This document shows positions 18,270 through 27,000 of a DNA stretch of 64,000 nt, in pieces; position 1 is the stretch's first letter; each line of letters opens with the position of its first letter. The stretch is from an uncultured Flavobacteriaceae bacterium (GTDB lineage: Bacteria; Bacteroidota; Bacteroidia; Flavobacteriales; Flavobacteriaceae), in NCBI GenBank assembly GCA_947500575.1, contig CANMSI010000002.1:1-64000 (forward strand). The letters run 5' to 3'. The notes under the pieces are model-generated. The model was given only the letters and a program-made list of their open reading frames with translations. It did not search any database and was not told the origin of the DNA. A program made the position numbers and the translations under genes.

Positions 18270-18716
18270 TTAGGACGCCTTTGGAGCATCCCAAAAATAA
18301 AACAAATTAGATTGCTTTGTCCAACCTAAGCGTTCATATAAATGCTGTGCCGGATTATTAGGCGCAGTTTCTAAAGCCAGCCCCTTATATCCTTTTTCTA
18401 GACAATGCTTCTTTGCACAATTTAAAAGGGCTTCTCCAACTCCTTTTTTTCGATATACTGCGTTAACATACAAATCATTTAAAACATAAAAGGGTCTCAT
18501 GCTTACCGATGAAAATGTAGTGTATAATTGGGTAAAACCTATGGCAACTTCTCCTTCATAGGCCATAAAGATGACACTTTCATTTTGTTTGATTCGAAGC
18601 GTTAAAAACGCTTTGGCGGCCTCTAAATTGGAGGTCTGCTCATAAAAAACTCTGTATTGATCAAAGAGAGGAGTCAATTCAGAGATGTGTTTCTCTGTTA
18701 CTAGTTCAATGTGCAT
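18270..18716 (-). CDS. GNAT-family N-acetyltransferase
   Basis: About 148 residues from the ATG at 18716 (a TTG 4 codons upstream is less likely). GNAT motif A appears as [18 protein letters not shown], with the RKKGVG acetyl-CoA pyrophosphate loop, and motif B as [19 protein letters not shown]. It transfers an acetyl group from acetyl-CoA to an unknown amine. It lies directly upstream of trmD, so co-transcription is likely. Confidence 0.88.
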   Translation of the reverse strand: MHIELVTEKHISELTPLFDQYRVFYEQTSNLEAAKAFLTLRIKQNESVIFMAYEGEVAIGFTQLYTTFSSVSMRPFYVLNDLYVNAVYRKKGVGEALLNCAKKHCLEKGYKGLALETAPNNPAQHLYERLGWTKQSNLFYFWDAPKAS

Positions 18717-18733
18717 CCTAAAGAGCAATTAAA

Positions 18734-18756
18734 AAAAGCTCCGTTAGGAGCTTTTG
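18734..18756 (-). terminator. Terminator between coiled-coil protein gene and acetyltransferase gene
   Basis: AAAAGCTCC-GTTA-GGAGCTTTT forms a 9-bp stem with a tetraloop, followed on the minus strand by seven T. It lies immediately after the stop codon at 18758 and separates that gene from the trmD group. Confidence 0.8.
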
Positions 18757-18757
18757 T

Positions 18758-19390
18758 TTATTTTGATTTTTTATACTTATTAATTTCATCCTGAAGCTGT
18801 CGGCTAATTTTTTGTTCTCTTTCCAGTGCCCTGCGTCGATGTTCTTCATATTCCGTTTCCAACTCAGATAAATTACTTTTCGCTTCTTGAGTTAAAATAT
18901 TACTCTTTCTAAACTTATATACAAAGAGCAAGAACATTAATAAGAGTGCTCCAATAACGGACCACAAAATAAAATTATAGGTGCCTTTCGAAACTAAAAT
19001 TCCTAAAAACGACATGCTGTCCTTTTCCTCTGTAACGGCCGTTAAATTATTTGTAGTCTCATCCAATTTGGAATTGAGCGACGTAATCGTGGACTCATGA
19101 CCAGAAATCGTAGCATTTAATTCCGATATTTTTTTATAGGATGCATTCAAGGAATCTAAAACATTAGCACGAAGCTTAAATAAATTCCCTTCAACGATCA
19201 CTTCATATCGTTTTCCTTCTGCACGATAGTTACCACCTTTTTCTGCGATATAATCAAATTGACTGCTAAGTGTACCTCCATCTAGAGATTTTTTTGGAGC
19301 GTCAGTATCCTCATCCTGAGCAAATTGCAAATTAAATGTGAGTAGTGCACATACAATGCATAGCGTTCTTAAACCTTTCATGGTCAACAT
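18758..19390 (-). CDS. Secreted/membrane coiled-coil protein of unknown function
   Basis: 210 residues: signal peptide (ending LQFAQ near 25), an extracytoplasmic region with a heptad-rich coiled coil (about 85-120), a transmembrane helix (about 137-160), and a charged helical cytoplasmic tail (165-210). Similar proteins next to trmD in flavobacteria are, to my recollection, sometimes mislabelled as tRNA methyltransferase; nothing here supports that activity. Possibly a structural or sensing protein. Confidence 0.65.
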   Translation of the reverse strand: MLTMKGLRTLCIVCALLTFNLQFAQDEDTDAPKKSLDGGTLSSQFDYIAEKGGNYRAEGKRYEVIVEGNLFKLRANVLDSLNASYKKISELNATISGHESTITSLNSKLDETTNNLTAVTEEKDSMSFLGILVSKGTYNFILWSVIGALLLMFLLFVYKFRKSNILTQEAKSNLSELETEYEEHRRRALEREQKISRQLQDEINKYKKSK

Positions 19391-19516
19391 ACTTAAAAAT
19401 TAAAATTATTACGGAGCGACTAAAGTACTTCAATATTATTAATTAAGAAAAAAAATAAGCAAGAAGCTATCAATCCTTTCCCACTAATTCCGTTTCCAAA
19501 TATATTTTGAAGTTAT

Positions 19517-20965
19517 CTAGTAATACGTAAACCGTCTTACTTTTGCCATGTATTTTGCCAATCGTATTACCTGATGTGAATATCCATATTCATTGTCGTA
19601 CCAGATATACAGTACCAAATTCTTACCTTCTTTCGTAACTATCGTAGCATTGCTGTCATAAATAGAAGGTGCAGAAGTGCCAACTATATCAGAAGATACT
19701 AGCTCATTGCTTAAAGAATATTGAATTTGCTCTACCAAATCTCCTTCCAATGCATATTTTTTTACAATGGTATTAATAGATTCTACCGAAGTTTTATTTT
19801 TCACTTCTAAATTAAGAATCGCTAAAGACCCATTTGGAACAGGAACCCGTATGGCATTGGAAGTAAGTTTCCCTTCCAACTGCGGTAATGCTTTTGCAAC
19901 CGCCTTACCAGCACCAGTTTCCGTAATTACCATATTCAAGGCAGCAGCTCTTCCTCTTCGGTATTTCCCATGCATATTGTCTACCAAATTTTGATCGTTG
20001 GTATAGGCATGGATGGTTTCTAAATGACCTTTTTTAATCCCTAAAGAATCATCTATAACTTTTAAAATAGGAGTAATAGCATTGGTGGTACAAGAAGCTG
20101 CCGAACATATTTTAGTGCTATTAGGATCAACGTCTTTCTGATTTACTCCATGCACTATGTTTGGAACTCCTTTTCCAGGAGCTGTTAACAGTACTTTGGA
20201 GGCTCCTTTGGATTTTAAATGTCTTCCCAAAGCTTCTTTGTCCCTAAAAGCACCAGTATTATCAATCACCAATGCATCCTTAATTCCATAAGATGTATAA
20301 TCTATATCTTCTGGTTTTTGGGCAGAAATCACATGTACAGTAGTACCATTGATGATAAGGGCGCTATTTTTTAAATCGACATCTACGGTACCCATAAACT
20401 TTCCATGAACAGAATCTGTTCTAAGAAGGGTAGCTCTTTTTTCTAGTACTTGCTCGTTGATTTCCCCTCGGGTGACAATTGCTCTAAGACGAAGTTGACT
20501 TCCTTTTCCGGTTTTCGCCATTAACTCGCGGGCTAGAAGACGACCAATGCGACCAAAACCATATAATACAACATCTTTGGGCTCAATTTTTTTTGCTGCT
20601 TGCGCATCCTTGAGTTTGTCAATTACAAAGGCTTTTACGTTGTGATAATTACTATCATCTGCATGATATTCATATGTAAGCTTACCGATATCTAATTTTG
20701 AGGGAGGTAATTTAATATCATTGATAGCACGCAAAATCTCTACTGAATCAAAAATGGAAATAGGTTTTTGAACAAACTCACCCGCATATTCATGTAAATT
20801 AATGATATCACTGACGTTCTTATCAATCACTTGATTTTTGAAAAGAACCACTTCTATGGACTTGTCGTACCATAGATCACTTATGATTTTTATAAATTCC
20901 GTTGTTGCTTTTCTCCTGTCTGCCTGGAAGGCCAGCTCTTTTTCGTACGATGTTGTAGCACTCAT
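19517..20965 (-). CDS. gap: Glyceraldehyde-3-phosphate dehydrogenase, long form
   Basis: 482 residues, about 130-150 more at the N-terminus than classical GAPDH. The NAD-binding motif is GFGRIGR (136-142) and the catalytic cysteine is Cys292 in SAASCTTNAITP. The extension is typical of a Bacteroidota GAPDH type that usually coexists with a short paralogue. It interconverts glyceraldehyde-3-phosphate and 1,3-bisphosphoglycerate. No other glycolytic gene is adjacent. A -7 promoter element precedes it. Confidence 0.93.
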   Translation of the reverse strand: MSATTSYEKELAFQADRRKATTEFIKIISDLWYDKSIEVVLFKNQVIDKNVSDIINLHEYAGEFVQKPISIFDSVEILRAINDIKLPPSKLDIGKLTYEYHADDSNYHNVKAFVIDKLKDAQAAKKIEPKDVVLYGFGRIGRLLARELMAKTGKGSQLRLRAIVTRGEINEQVLEKRATLLRTDSVHGKFMGTVDVDLKNSALIINGTTVHVISAQKPEDIDYTSYGIKDALVIDNTGAFRDKEALGRHLKSKGASKVLLTAPGKGVPNIVHGVNQKDVDPNSTKICSAASCTTNAITPILKVIDDSLGIKKGHLETIHAYTNDQNLVDNMHGKYRRGRAAALNMVITETGAGKAVAKALPQLEGKLTSNAIRVPVPNGSLAILNLEVKNKTSVESINTIVKKYALEGDLVEQIQYSLSNELVSSDIVGTSAPSIYDSNATIVTKEGKNLVLYIWYDNEYGYSHQVIRLAKYMAKVRRFTYY

Positions 20966-20993
20966 GTATTGGTGTTGTGTGTTTAATTTTTTG

Positions 20994-21001
20994 CAAAAGT
21001 A
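20994..21001 (-). promoter_or_regulatory. Promoter -7 element of the GAPDH gene
   Basis: On the minus strand TACTTTTG matches TAnnTTTG about 29 bases before the ATG. The -33 element is not clear. Confidence 0.5.
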
Positions 21002-21036
21002 TATATTTCAAACGTTTTCGTATAATATTTTTCAAT

Positions 21037-21067
21037 AAAAAAAGCACCTCTAAAGAAGTGCTTTTTA
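21037..21067. terminator. Terminator between htrA-type gene and GAPDH gene
   Basis: AAAAAGCAC and GTGCTTTTT form a 9-bp stem around a short loop, with A and T tracts. On the minus strand it follows the protease stop codon (21085) by about 18 bases. Confidence 0.8.
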
Positions 21068-21084
21068 TAATTGTAATTTCCAAA

Positions 21085-22473
21085 TTATTGAAAGATCAGT
21101 TTCTCCCGCTCACCATCTTCATTCAACATGGTAATACTTGTTCTCCCATATTTGGAAATTTTATCAAACAAGTTCTTTGCTTGCTCCACATCTTTAATTT
21201 CTTGATCATCTACCTTTAGAAGAATTTTATCTTCCAAACCATAGCCTTGATACCGCTCCGGTACCCCCACAATTTTAACCCCTTTGTCAATATCAAAAGC
21301 TTTCATGTCTTTTTTAGAAAGGTTCTTCACCACAAAATTCATTACTGGTAGCTGCATGGTATTGCGTTTCTTAAGGGTTACTGGAATCACTTTTTTATTT
21401 CCGTCTCGGATCAACGTTATGCGCACTTCATCCCCAGGGCGTTTGGCAGATAAATACCCTCTAAGGTCTGCCATTTTATGAACCTCAATATTATCTATCT
21501 TCGTAATGATATCGCCTTCTTCTAAGTTGGCATCATAAGCGCCAGAATCTTCTTCAACACCATTGATATACACGCCATCCGTTTCATTAATTCCTTTTTC
21601 TATTGCGAGTTTAGAATTTCTAGGAATGTAACTAATTCCTAAGACCCCTTTTTGAACGTTTCCAAATTCGGTAATATCATCAATTACTTTTTTGGCAATA
21701 TTGCTTGGAACCGCAAAGGAATAACCTACATAGGAGCCTGTTTGAGAGGTAATAGCGGTATTAATCCCGATGAGATCTCCATTCGTATTTACCAAAGCAC
21801 CACCGCTGTTACCTGGGTTGACTGCTGCATCTGTTTGAATAAAAGATTGATTTCTTCCTAAACTCCTTGCTTTTGCACTTACTATCCCTGCAGTGACTGT
21901 GGAAGTAAGATCAAATGGATTGCCAACTGCGAGTACCCACTCACCAATTTTGGTATTATCAGAATCACCAAAAGCCAAATAGGGCAGTTTCTCTTCTGCG
22001 GCTATTTTAATCAATGCTATGTCTGTATTAGGATCTGTTCCTACTACCTCTGCATCATAGGTTTTATTATTATTCATGGTAATTTGGAGCTTTTCCGCAT
22101 TTGCAATTACATGATTATTGGTAACAATGTACCCATCTGGAGATATAATGACCCCTGAACCTGAAGCGATGCTAGGGGTGCTATTTTTTTGCCCAGAACC
22201 ATAAAAGAAATCAGCAATACTTGCTCTTCTTCGGTTAGAAGCATTTTTTACGTGTACTACTGCATTCACTGTATTTTGAGCAGCGACAGTGAAATCAACA
22301 TCATTAATTCCCGCCCCTCTAGCAGTAGTGGGGGTATAACTTGCCTGGTATACATTTCCTTCTGCTTTTTCCGAAACAATAAAATGTTCTTTTTCTAAAA
22401 ATAATTTGTAGGCACCTAAGGTAATCGCACCAGCGAATACCGCAACTAATAAAAGGCTTGCAATTCTCTTCAT
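21085..22473 (-). CDS. DegP/HtrA-family periplasmic serine protease
   Basis: 462 residues with an N-terminal membrane/signal segment (5-26), a trypsin-like domain with His121 (TNNHVI), Asp151 (NTDIALIKI) and Ser223 (NPGNSGGALV), then two PDZ domains (about 250-350 and 365-455). It degrades or refolds misfolded envelope proteins. Degradation versus chaperoning cannot be judged from sequence. It is monocistronic and divergent from dapF. Gene symbols degP, degQ and htrA are all used for this family, so none is assigned. Confidence 0.93.
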   Translation of the reverse strand: MKRIASLLLVAVFAGAITLGAYKLFLEKEHFIVSEKAEGNVYQASYTPTTARGAGINDVDFTVAAQNTVNAVVHVKNASNRRRASIADFFYGSGQKNSTPSIASGSGVIISPDGYIVTNNHVIANAEKLQITMNNNKTYDAEVVGTDPNTDIALIKIAAEEKLPYLAFGDSDNTKIGEWVLAVGNPFDLTSTVTAGIVSAKARSLGRNQSFIQTDAAVNPGNSGGALVNTNGDLIGINTAITSQTGSYVGYSFAVPSNIAKKVIDDITEFGNVQKGVLGISYIPRNSKLAIEKGINETDGVYINGVEEDSGAYDANLEEGDIITKIDNIEVHKMADLRGYLSAKRPGDEVRITLIRDGNKKVIPVTLKKRNTMQLPVMNFVVKNLSKKDMKAFDIDKGVKIVGVPERYQGYGLEDKILLKVDDQEIKDVEQAKNLFDKISKYGRTSITMLNEDGEREKLIFQ

Positions 22474-22585
22474 ATATTCATTGAATTTTTAGTAAACAAT
22501 CCGTTTAGGTAAATTTAGCAGAATTATAGGATTGTATTAAGGAGTTTAACGACTTTTTAACTGCTAAAAAATCCTTAACAAATCC

Positions 22586-22593
22586 TATCTTTG
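22586..22593 (+). promoter_or_regulatory. Promoter -7 element of the dapF-mltG operon
   Basis: TATCTTTG matches TAnnTTTG 18 bases before the dapF ATG. No convincing TTG at -33. Confidence 0.6.
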
Positions 22594-22611
22594 TAACTAA
22601 ATACCCGCTTA

Positions 22612-23388
22612 ATGTTGCTTACATTTTATAAATATCAAGGTACCGGAAACGATTTTGTAATGATCGATAATCGTGAGAACACCTTCCCAAAAGAGAATCT
22701 AGCCCTGGTGGCCTCCCTATGCGATCGCCGTTTTGGTGTTGGAGGCGATGGTCTTATCTTACTGGAGAACGATGTAGCAACCGATTTTAAAATGGTGTAT
22801 TATAATTCTGATGGAAACCAGAGTACCATGTGCGGTAATGGAGGTAGGTGCATTGTGGCATTTGCCAAGTACTTAGGTATTATAGAAACCCAAACCACTT
22901 TTACTGCTATAGATGGAGCGCATAAGGCAACTATTAATAAGGAGGAAGTGAGTTTGCAAATGCAAGATGTCTCAGAAATCAAAGAAAAAGAGAACTATGT
23001 CTTTTTGGATACTGGGTCTCCACATCATGTGCAATTGGTGGAAAACTTAGCGCAATTAAATGTGGCTTCTGAAGGCGCTAAATTGCGGTACGGTATGTAT
23101 GGAGAAAAAGGAAGTAATATTAATTTTGTGGAACAACCAGAGGCGAACGTATTTGCTGTGAGAACCTATGAACGTGGAGTAGAAGATGAAACACTTTCTT
23201 GTGGTACTGGTGTTACAGCAGTAGCCCTAGCCATGTACAATGCAGGCAAAACTAGCTCAGAAAAAGTAACCATTAAATCTCCTGGTGGGACCCTGCAGGT
23301 GCAGTTTAGAAAGAATGGAAGTGGGTTTAAGCAGATCTATTTAATTGGTCCAGCCAAACAGGTTTTTAAAGGAACAATAGCATGTTAA
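22612..23388 (+). CDS. dapF: Diaminopimelate epimerase
   Basis: 258 residues with the two catalytic-cysteine motifs: MCGNGGRCIVAFAKYLG and LSCGTGVTAVALAMYN. The N-terminal FYKYQGTGNDFVMIDN is typical. It converts LL- to meso-diaminopimelate for lysine and peptidoglycan synthesis. The next gene's ATG overlaps its stop, so the three genes to 24949 form an operon. Confidence 0.97.
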   Translation: MLLTFYKYQGTGNDFVMIDNRENTFPKENLALVASLCDRRFGVGGDGLILLENDVATDFKMVYYNSDGNQSTMCGNGGRCIVAFAKYLGIIETQTTFTAIDGAHKATINKEEVSLQMQDVSEIKEKENYVFLDTGSPHHVQLVENLAQLNVASEGAKLRYGMYGEKGSNINFVEQPEANVFAVRTYERGVEDETLSCGTGVTAVALAMYNAGKTSSEKVTIKSPGGTLQVQFRKNGSGFKQIYLIGPAKQVFKGTIAC

Positions 23389-23906
23389 ACTTACAAGGTG
23401 AACATTGCTTTCTTAGGGCCTTGGAGCCAGAAGATCTGGATTTTCTATATGCCTTAGAAAATGATACCGCTATTTGGGAAATAAGTGGCACCACAAAACC
23501 CTATTCCAGACATGTATTGAAAAAGTATTTGGAAAACGCCCACCAAGATATTTACGAGGCCAAACAACTAAGATTATGCATATGTAATACGGCTAAGAAG
23601 GTAATTGGGTTTTTAGATATGTTCGATTTTGATGCTAAAAACCAAAGAGCTGGATTGGGTATTGTCATTGCTAATACAGAAGATAGAAACAAGGGAATAG
23701 GGGCAGAAGTTTTAACGCTAGTTTGCAAATACGCATTTAATATCCTTCAACTTAGACAGCTTTACGCCAATGTGATGGAAGATAATATTCCCAGTATGCA
23801 TTTGTTTAAGAAGTTAGGGTTTACTGCCATAGGCGTTAAAAAAGATTGGATACGCTCTAATGGTGTCTATAAAAATGAAGTTTTATTTCAAAAAATAAAT
23901 AGCTGA
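23382..23906 (+). CDS. GNAT acetyltransferase, RimJ/RimL type
   Basis: 174 residues with LRALEPEDLDFLYALEND at the N-terminus and the acetyl-CoA loop region AGLGIVIANTEDRNKGIGAE, then NIPSMHLFKKLGFT. This is the arrangement of the RimJ/RimL/SpeG-like branch. Substrate unknown. It overlaps dapF by 7 bases and the mltG start codon by 1 base (TGATG), so translation is coupled. Confidence 0.88.
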   Translation: MLNLQGEHCFLRALEPEDLDFLYALENDTAIWEISGTTKPYSRHVLKKYLENAHQDIYEAKQLRLCICNTAKKVIGFLDMFDFDAKNQRAGLGIVIANTEDRNKGIGAEVLTLVCKYAFNILQLRQLYANVMEDNIPSMHLFKKLGFTAIGVKKDWIRSNGVYKNEVLFQKINS

Positions 23907-24949
23907 TGTATTTAAAGAAAATTATTTTAGGAATTGTGCTTGTTGGTCTATTGGTAGGTGGTTTTTTTGCCTATAAAGTATACGGCTCGTTCTTTACTCC
24001 AAATACTAATTTTAATAATGAAGAAGCCTATGTCTATATTCCTTCTACGGCTAGTTTTTCTGAAGTAAAAACCATGCTAACTCCTTTATTAGAGGATATG
24101 GCTTCTTTTGAAATAGCGGCAGATCAAAAAGGATATAGTACCAACATCAAGGGAGGTAAGTATGCTTTGAAAAAAGGAGCTAATAACAATGAAATCATTA
24201 CTTCGTTACGAAGAGATAATATTCCTGTAAAGCTGGCCTTTAATAATCAGGAAACCTTGGCCGATCTTGCTGGTAGGGTAGCAGTGCAAATAGAAGCAGA
24301 TAGTACTTCCTTGTTGGAGGCGTTTACGGATGAAGGCTTTTTGAAAGAAAACAATTTTACTACCGCTACTAGTTTGGCCATGTATGTTCCTAATAGCTAT
24401 GAGTTTTTTTGGAATACCAATGCAGAGCAGTTTAGAGCGCGCATGTTGAAGGAATACAAGAGATTTTGGAATACCTCCAGACTTGAAAAGGCCAAAGATA
24501 TAGGTATGAACCCTTTAGAAGTAGTGTCTCTGGCTGCCATAGTTCATAAAGAAACTGCTAAAATAGACGAAAGACCCCGGGTTGCTGGAGTATACCTGAA
24601 CAGGCTGCGAGATAATATGTTGTTACAGGCCGATCCTACGGTTATTTATGCGTTAAAATTGCATTCAGGAGATTTTGACCAAGTGATAAAACGTGTTTTG
24701 TATAAAGACCTAGAATTAGATTCTCCATACAATACCTATAAATATCCAGGGGTGCCACCTGGACCTATTACAATGCCTGATATTACAGCAGTAGATGCGG
24801 TTTTAAACGCGGAGAAGCACGGCTATTACTACTTTGTGGTAAATGTAGAGCGTTTTGGATACCATAAATTTGCAAAAAGCTTAGCACAACATAACAGAAA
24901 TAAAGTGCACTACATCCGATGGATTAATCAACAAAATATTAATAGATAG
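23906..24949 (+). CDS. mltG: Endolytic murein transglycosylase
   Basis: 347 residues: one N-terminal membrane helix (6-27), a LysM-like region, and the YceG/MltG catalytic domain with the glutamate motif IVHKETAKIDERPRVAGVYLNRL (given here by its ends, catalytic Glu in HKET) and QADPTVIYAL. It cuts nascent glycan strands at the inner membrane and sets their length. Co-transcription with dapF links precursor supply to wall processing. Confidence 0.95.
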   Translation: MYLKKIILGIVLVGLLVGGFFAYKVYGSFFTPNTNFNNEEAYVYIPSTASFSEVKTMLTPLLEDMASFEIAADQKGYSTNIKGGKYALKKGANNNEIITSLRRDNIPVKLAFNNQETLADLAGRVAVQIEADSTSLLEAFTDEGFLKENNFTTATSLAMYVPNSYEFFWNTNAEQFRARMLKEYKRFWNTSRLEKAKDIGMNPLEVVSLAAIVHKETAKIDERPRVAGVYLNRLRDNMLLQADPTVIYALKLHSGDFDQVIKRVLYKDLELDSPYNTYKYPGVPPGPITMPDITAVDAVLNAEKHGYYYFVVNVERFGYHKFAKSLAQHNRNKVHYIRWINQQNINR

Positions 24950-25043
24950 TGCAATCGTCTATATTTTAAGACATCTTAACTAATTTTAAGGCTTTTTAAG
25001 AAAATCTTAATTCCTTTTCGATGAGCAAAGGTAAAATCTGTTC

Positions 25044-25051
25044 TACCTTTG
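25044..25051 (+). promoter_or_regulatory. Promoter -7 element of lysozyme-like gene
   Basis: TACCTTTG matches TAnnTTTG, 57 bases before the ATG at 25109. It implies a transcript separate from mltG. Confidence 0.55.
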
Positions 25052-25108
25052 TAGGCTGAATTTAAGCTAATCTCGTATATAGATTGTAAGTCTTAAGAAA
25101 ACAAGCAT

Positions 25109-25741
25109 ATGAGAAGATGGATAAGAGTACTTTGTCCTCTTATCATGACTGTTATTCTAATGAGTTTTGGATTTAATGCAACTTCGAAGGTAGAAGTGCC
25201 AGAATCACTTAGAGTAAATGAACCTACTCCAGTTTTGTTCCCCAAAAACAAAACTGAATTTAATGCTAGTATGACAATGCCTCCTTTTTTAGGAAGCTCA
25301 TATATTGGATTCAAGGAAGCATTGGCTTTTAAAGAATCTCAAGGGAATTATTTTACAACAAATACCCTTGGGTATCTTGGTAAATACCAATTTGGAATTG
25401 GAACTTTACAATTAATGGGAGTGTATAACGCTACTACGTTCTTAAACGACCCTGCTTTGCAGGAGCGAGTGTTCCTTACAAATATTGAAAGAAATAAATG
25501 GATCTTAAGAAGAGATATTAAAAGATTTGTTGGGAAAAAGATGGGTGGTGTAGAAATTACGGAATCAGGTATTCTTGCTGCAGCGCATTTAGCAGGTGCG
25601 GGAAATGTCAAAAAATATCTACGTTCCTATGGAAGTAAAGATGTGAAAGATGCATACGGAACCAGTATTGCTAAATACATGAAAAAGTTTTCTGGTTACG
25701 ATATTTCAAAGATTCCGGCAAAAAGGAATCCAAGAGTTTAA
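25109..25741 (+). CDS. Secreted lysozyme-like (SLT-fold) protein
   Basis: 210 residues with an N-terminal hydrophobic signal (5-24). The core FKEALAFKESQGNYFTTNTLGYLGKYQFG has the helix-Glu-Ser pattern and the GKYQFG strand of goose-type/SLT lysozymes (catalytic Glu in KESQG, about residue 76). A later ILAAAHLAGAGNVKKYL fits the terminal helix. Homologues are often labelled LysM peptidoglycan-binding proteins, but no LysM repeat is seen. Probably cleaves or binds peptidoglycan. Confidence 0.75.
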   Translation: MRRWIRVLCPLIMTVILMSFGFNATSKVEVPESLRVNEPTPVLFPKNKTEFNASMTMPPFLGSSYIGFKEALAFKESQGNYFTTNTLGYLGKYQFGIGTLQLMGVYNATTFLNDPALQERVFLTNIERNKWILRRDIKRFVGKKMGGVEITESGILAAAHLAGAGNVKKYLRSYGSKDVKDAYGTSIAKYMKKFSGYDISKIPAKRNPRV

Positions 25742-25767
25742 AATATACTTTATATGTGAAAATGAGG

Positions 25768-25798
25768 AGGCCCTGGCAGAATTGCTGGGGCTTTCTTT
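25768..25798 (+). terminator. Terminator after lysozyme-like gene
   Basis: GCCC..GCA and TGC..GGGC form a stem with a small internal loop, followed by TTTCTTT. It lies between the convergent genes ending at 25741 and 25797. Confidence 0.65.
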
Positions 25799-26519
25799 AT
25801 GCCTGAATTATAAAAATGGCAGGTCGTTTATGAAGATCTACAGCAGTGTTTTTCCAGTCTAAGATATTTTTGGTAGCTATATATTCTGTCGGTAAAGTAA
25901 GATCACAAGCAATACAGAGTTGGGTGTTTTTTGACAGCGTTTTTTCTAACTCCATTTTTAATTTATCATTTCTATATGGAGTTTCAATAAATATCTGAGA
26001 TTGTTTGGTTTCTCTAGAGTATTTTTCCAAACGTTTTATAGCACTTTTCCGTTCACCAGAATCAATGGGTAAGTATCCGTTAAAAGCAAAATTCTGCCCA
26101 TTAAACCCGCTTGCCATGAGCGCTAATATAATAGAAGATGGTCCTACTAATGGTACTACTTTTATGTTCTTTTCATGAGCAATTTTCACAACATCAGCCC
26201 CAGGGTCGGCTACGCCAGGACAGCCCGCTTCGGATAAAATTCCTACATGATGCCCATTAAAACAGGGCTCTAGGAAACTTGGAATTTCTTGTGGTTCTGT
26301 AAACTTATTTAATAATTCTAAGTGCAATCGTGATTGTGATTTGCCTGAGCTAATTTTTTTAATAAAACGTCGGGCAGATTTTTCGTTCTCTACAATATAA
26401 TGATCAATACTTTCAATAGTTCTTTTTATAGAAATTGGAAGTACCTCTAGAGGTTCATTTTCTCCTAGGGTGGTTGGGATAAGAAACAAGGTTCCTACAG
26501 TGTTCTTTGGTGGTTTCAT
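25797..26519 (-). CDS. RsmI-like SAM-dependent methyltransferase
   Basis: 240 residues of the tetrapyrrole-methylase (RsmI/CbiF) fold: GILSEAGCPGVADPGADVV and VVPLVGPSSIILALMASGFNG are the SAM and substrate motifs, and IFIETPYRND follows. RsmI 2'-O-methylates C1402 of 16S rRNA; this protein is a shorter Bacteroidota version and its exact target is not proven. It sits 7 bases after the phosphatase gene in the dnaA group. Confidence 0.85.
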   Translation of the reverse strand: MKPPKNTVGTLFLIPTTLGENEPLEVLPISIKRTIESIDHYIVENEKSARRFIKKISSGKSQSRLHLELLNKFTEPQEIPSFLEPCFNGHHVGILSEAGCPGVADPGADVVKIAHEKNIKVVPLVGPSSIILALMASGFNGQNFAFNGYLPIDSGERKSAIKRLEKYSRETKQSQIFIETPYRNDKLKMELEKTLSKNTQLCIACDLTLPTEYIATKNILDWKNTAVDLHKRPAIFIIQA

Positions 26520-26526
26520 AGAAATT

Positions 26527-26988
26527 CTATGGGTGTTTGTTTAGTTCGGTAGCTATTTCATTGCAAGCAAGATCTAATAATTGATATACTTTTTCAAATC
26601 CATCATCCCCGCCATAATAAGGATCTGGTACCTCCTTCGATCCATCATTCAACACATCTAATAGTAGATGAACTTTGGCTCTTTCTTCTTCCTTGGTAGA
26701 CAGCGCAACGACATTTTTATAATTAGTTGCATCCATGGTATATATGCGATCAAACTCCTCAAAATCTCTTTGCTCAAACTGCCTGCATCGCTGATGCTCA
26801 ATATGAATGTTATATTTCTTGGCAACGGCAATAGATCTTTTATCAGGTGGGTTTCCTATATGATAACCCGCAGTCCCCGCAGAATCGACCCTCACTTTTG
26901 TGGGGTCTACTTTATGCTGTAAAATACCTTCGGCTAAGGGAGATCTACAAATATTCCCCAAACAAACCATTAAGACTTTAAGTTGCAT
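26527..26988 (-). CDS. Low-molecular-weight protein tyrosine phosphatase
   Basis: 153 residues with the N-terminal P-loop CLGNICRSP (Cys9, Arg15) and the general-acid motif DPYYGG. It dephosphorylates protein phosphotyrosine, or another small phosphoester, in the cytoplasm. It lies 12 bases after dnaA on the same strand, an arrangement also seen in other flavobacteria. Confidence 0.93.
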   Translation of the reverse strand: MQLKVLMVCLGNICRSPLAEGILQHKVDPTKVRVDSAGTAGYHIGNPPDKRSIAVAKKYNIHIEHQRCRQFEQRDFEEFDRIYTMDATNYKNVVALSTKEEERAKVHLLLDVLNDGSKEVPDPYYGGDDGFEKVYQLLDLACNEIATELNKHP

Positions 26989-27000
26989 GGAGGAGCAGAA

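Noticed and set aside
18250-18294. Extended trmD start
   Set aside because: The added 15 residues do not belong to the TrmD family and overlap the acetyltransferase gene.
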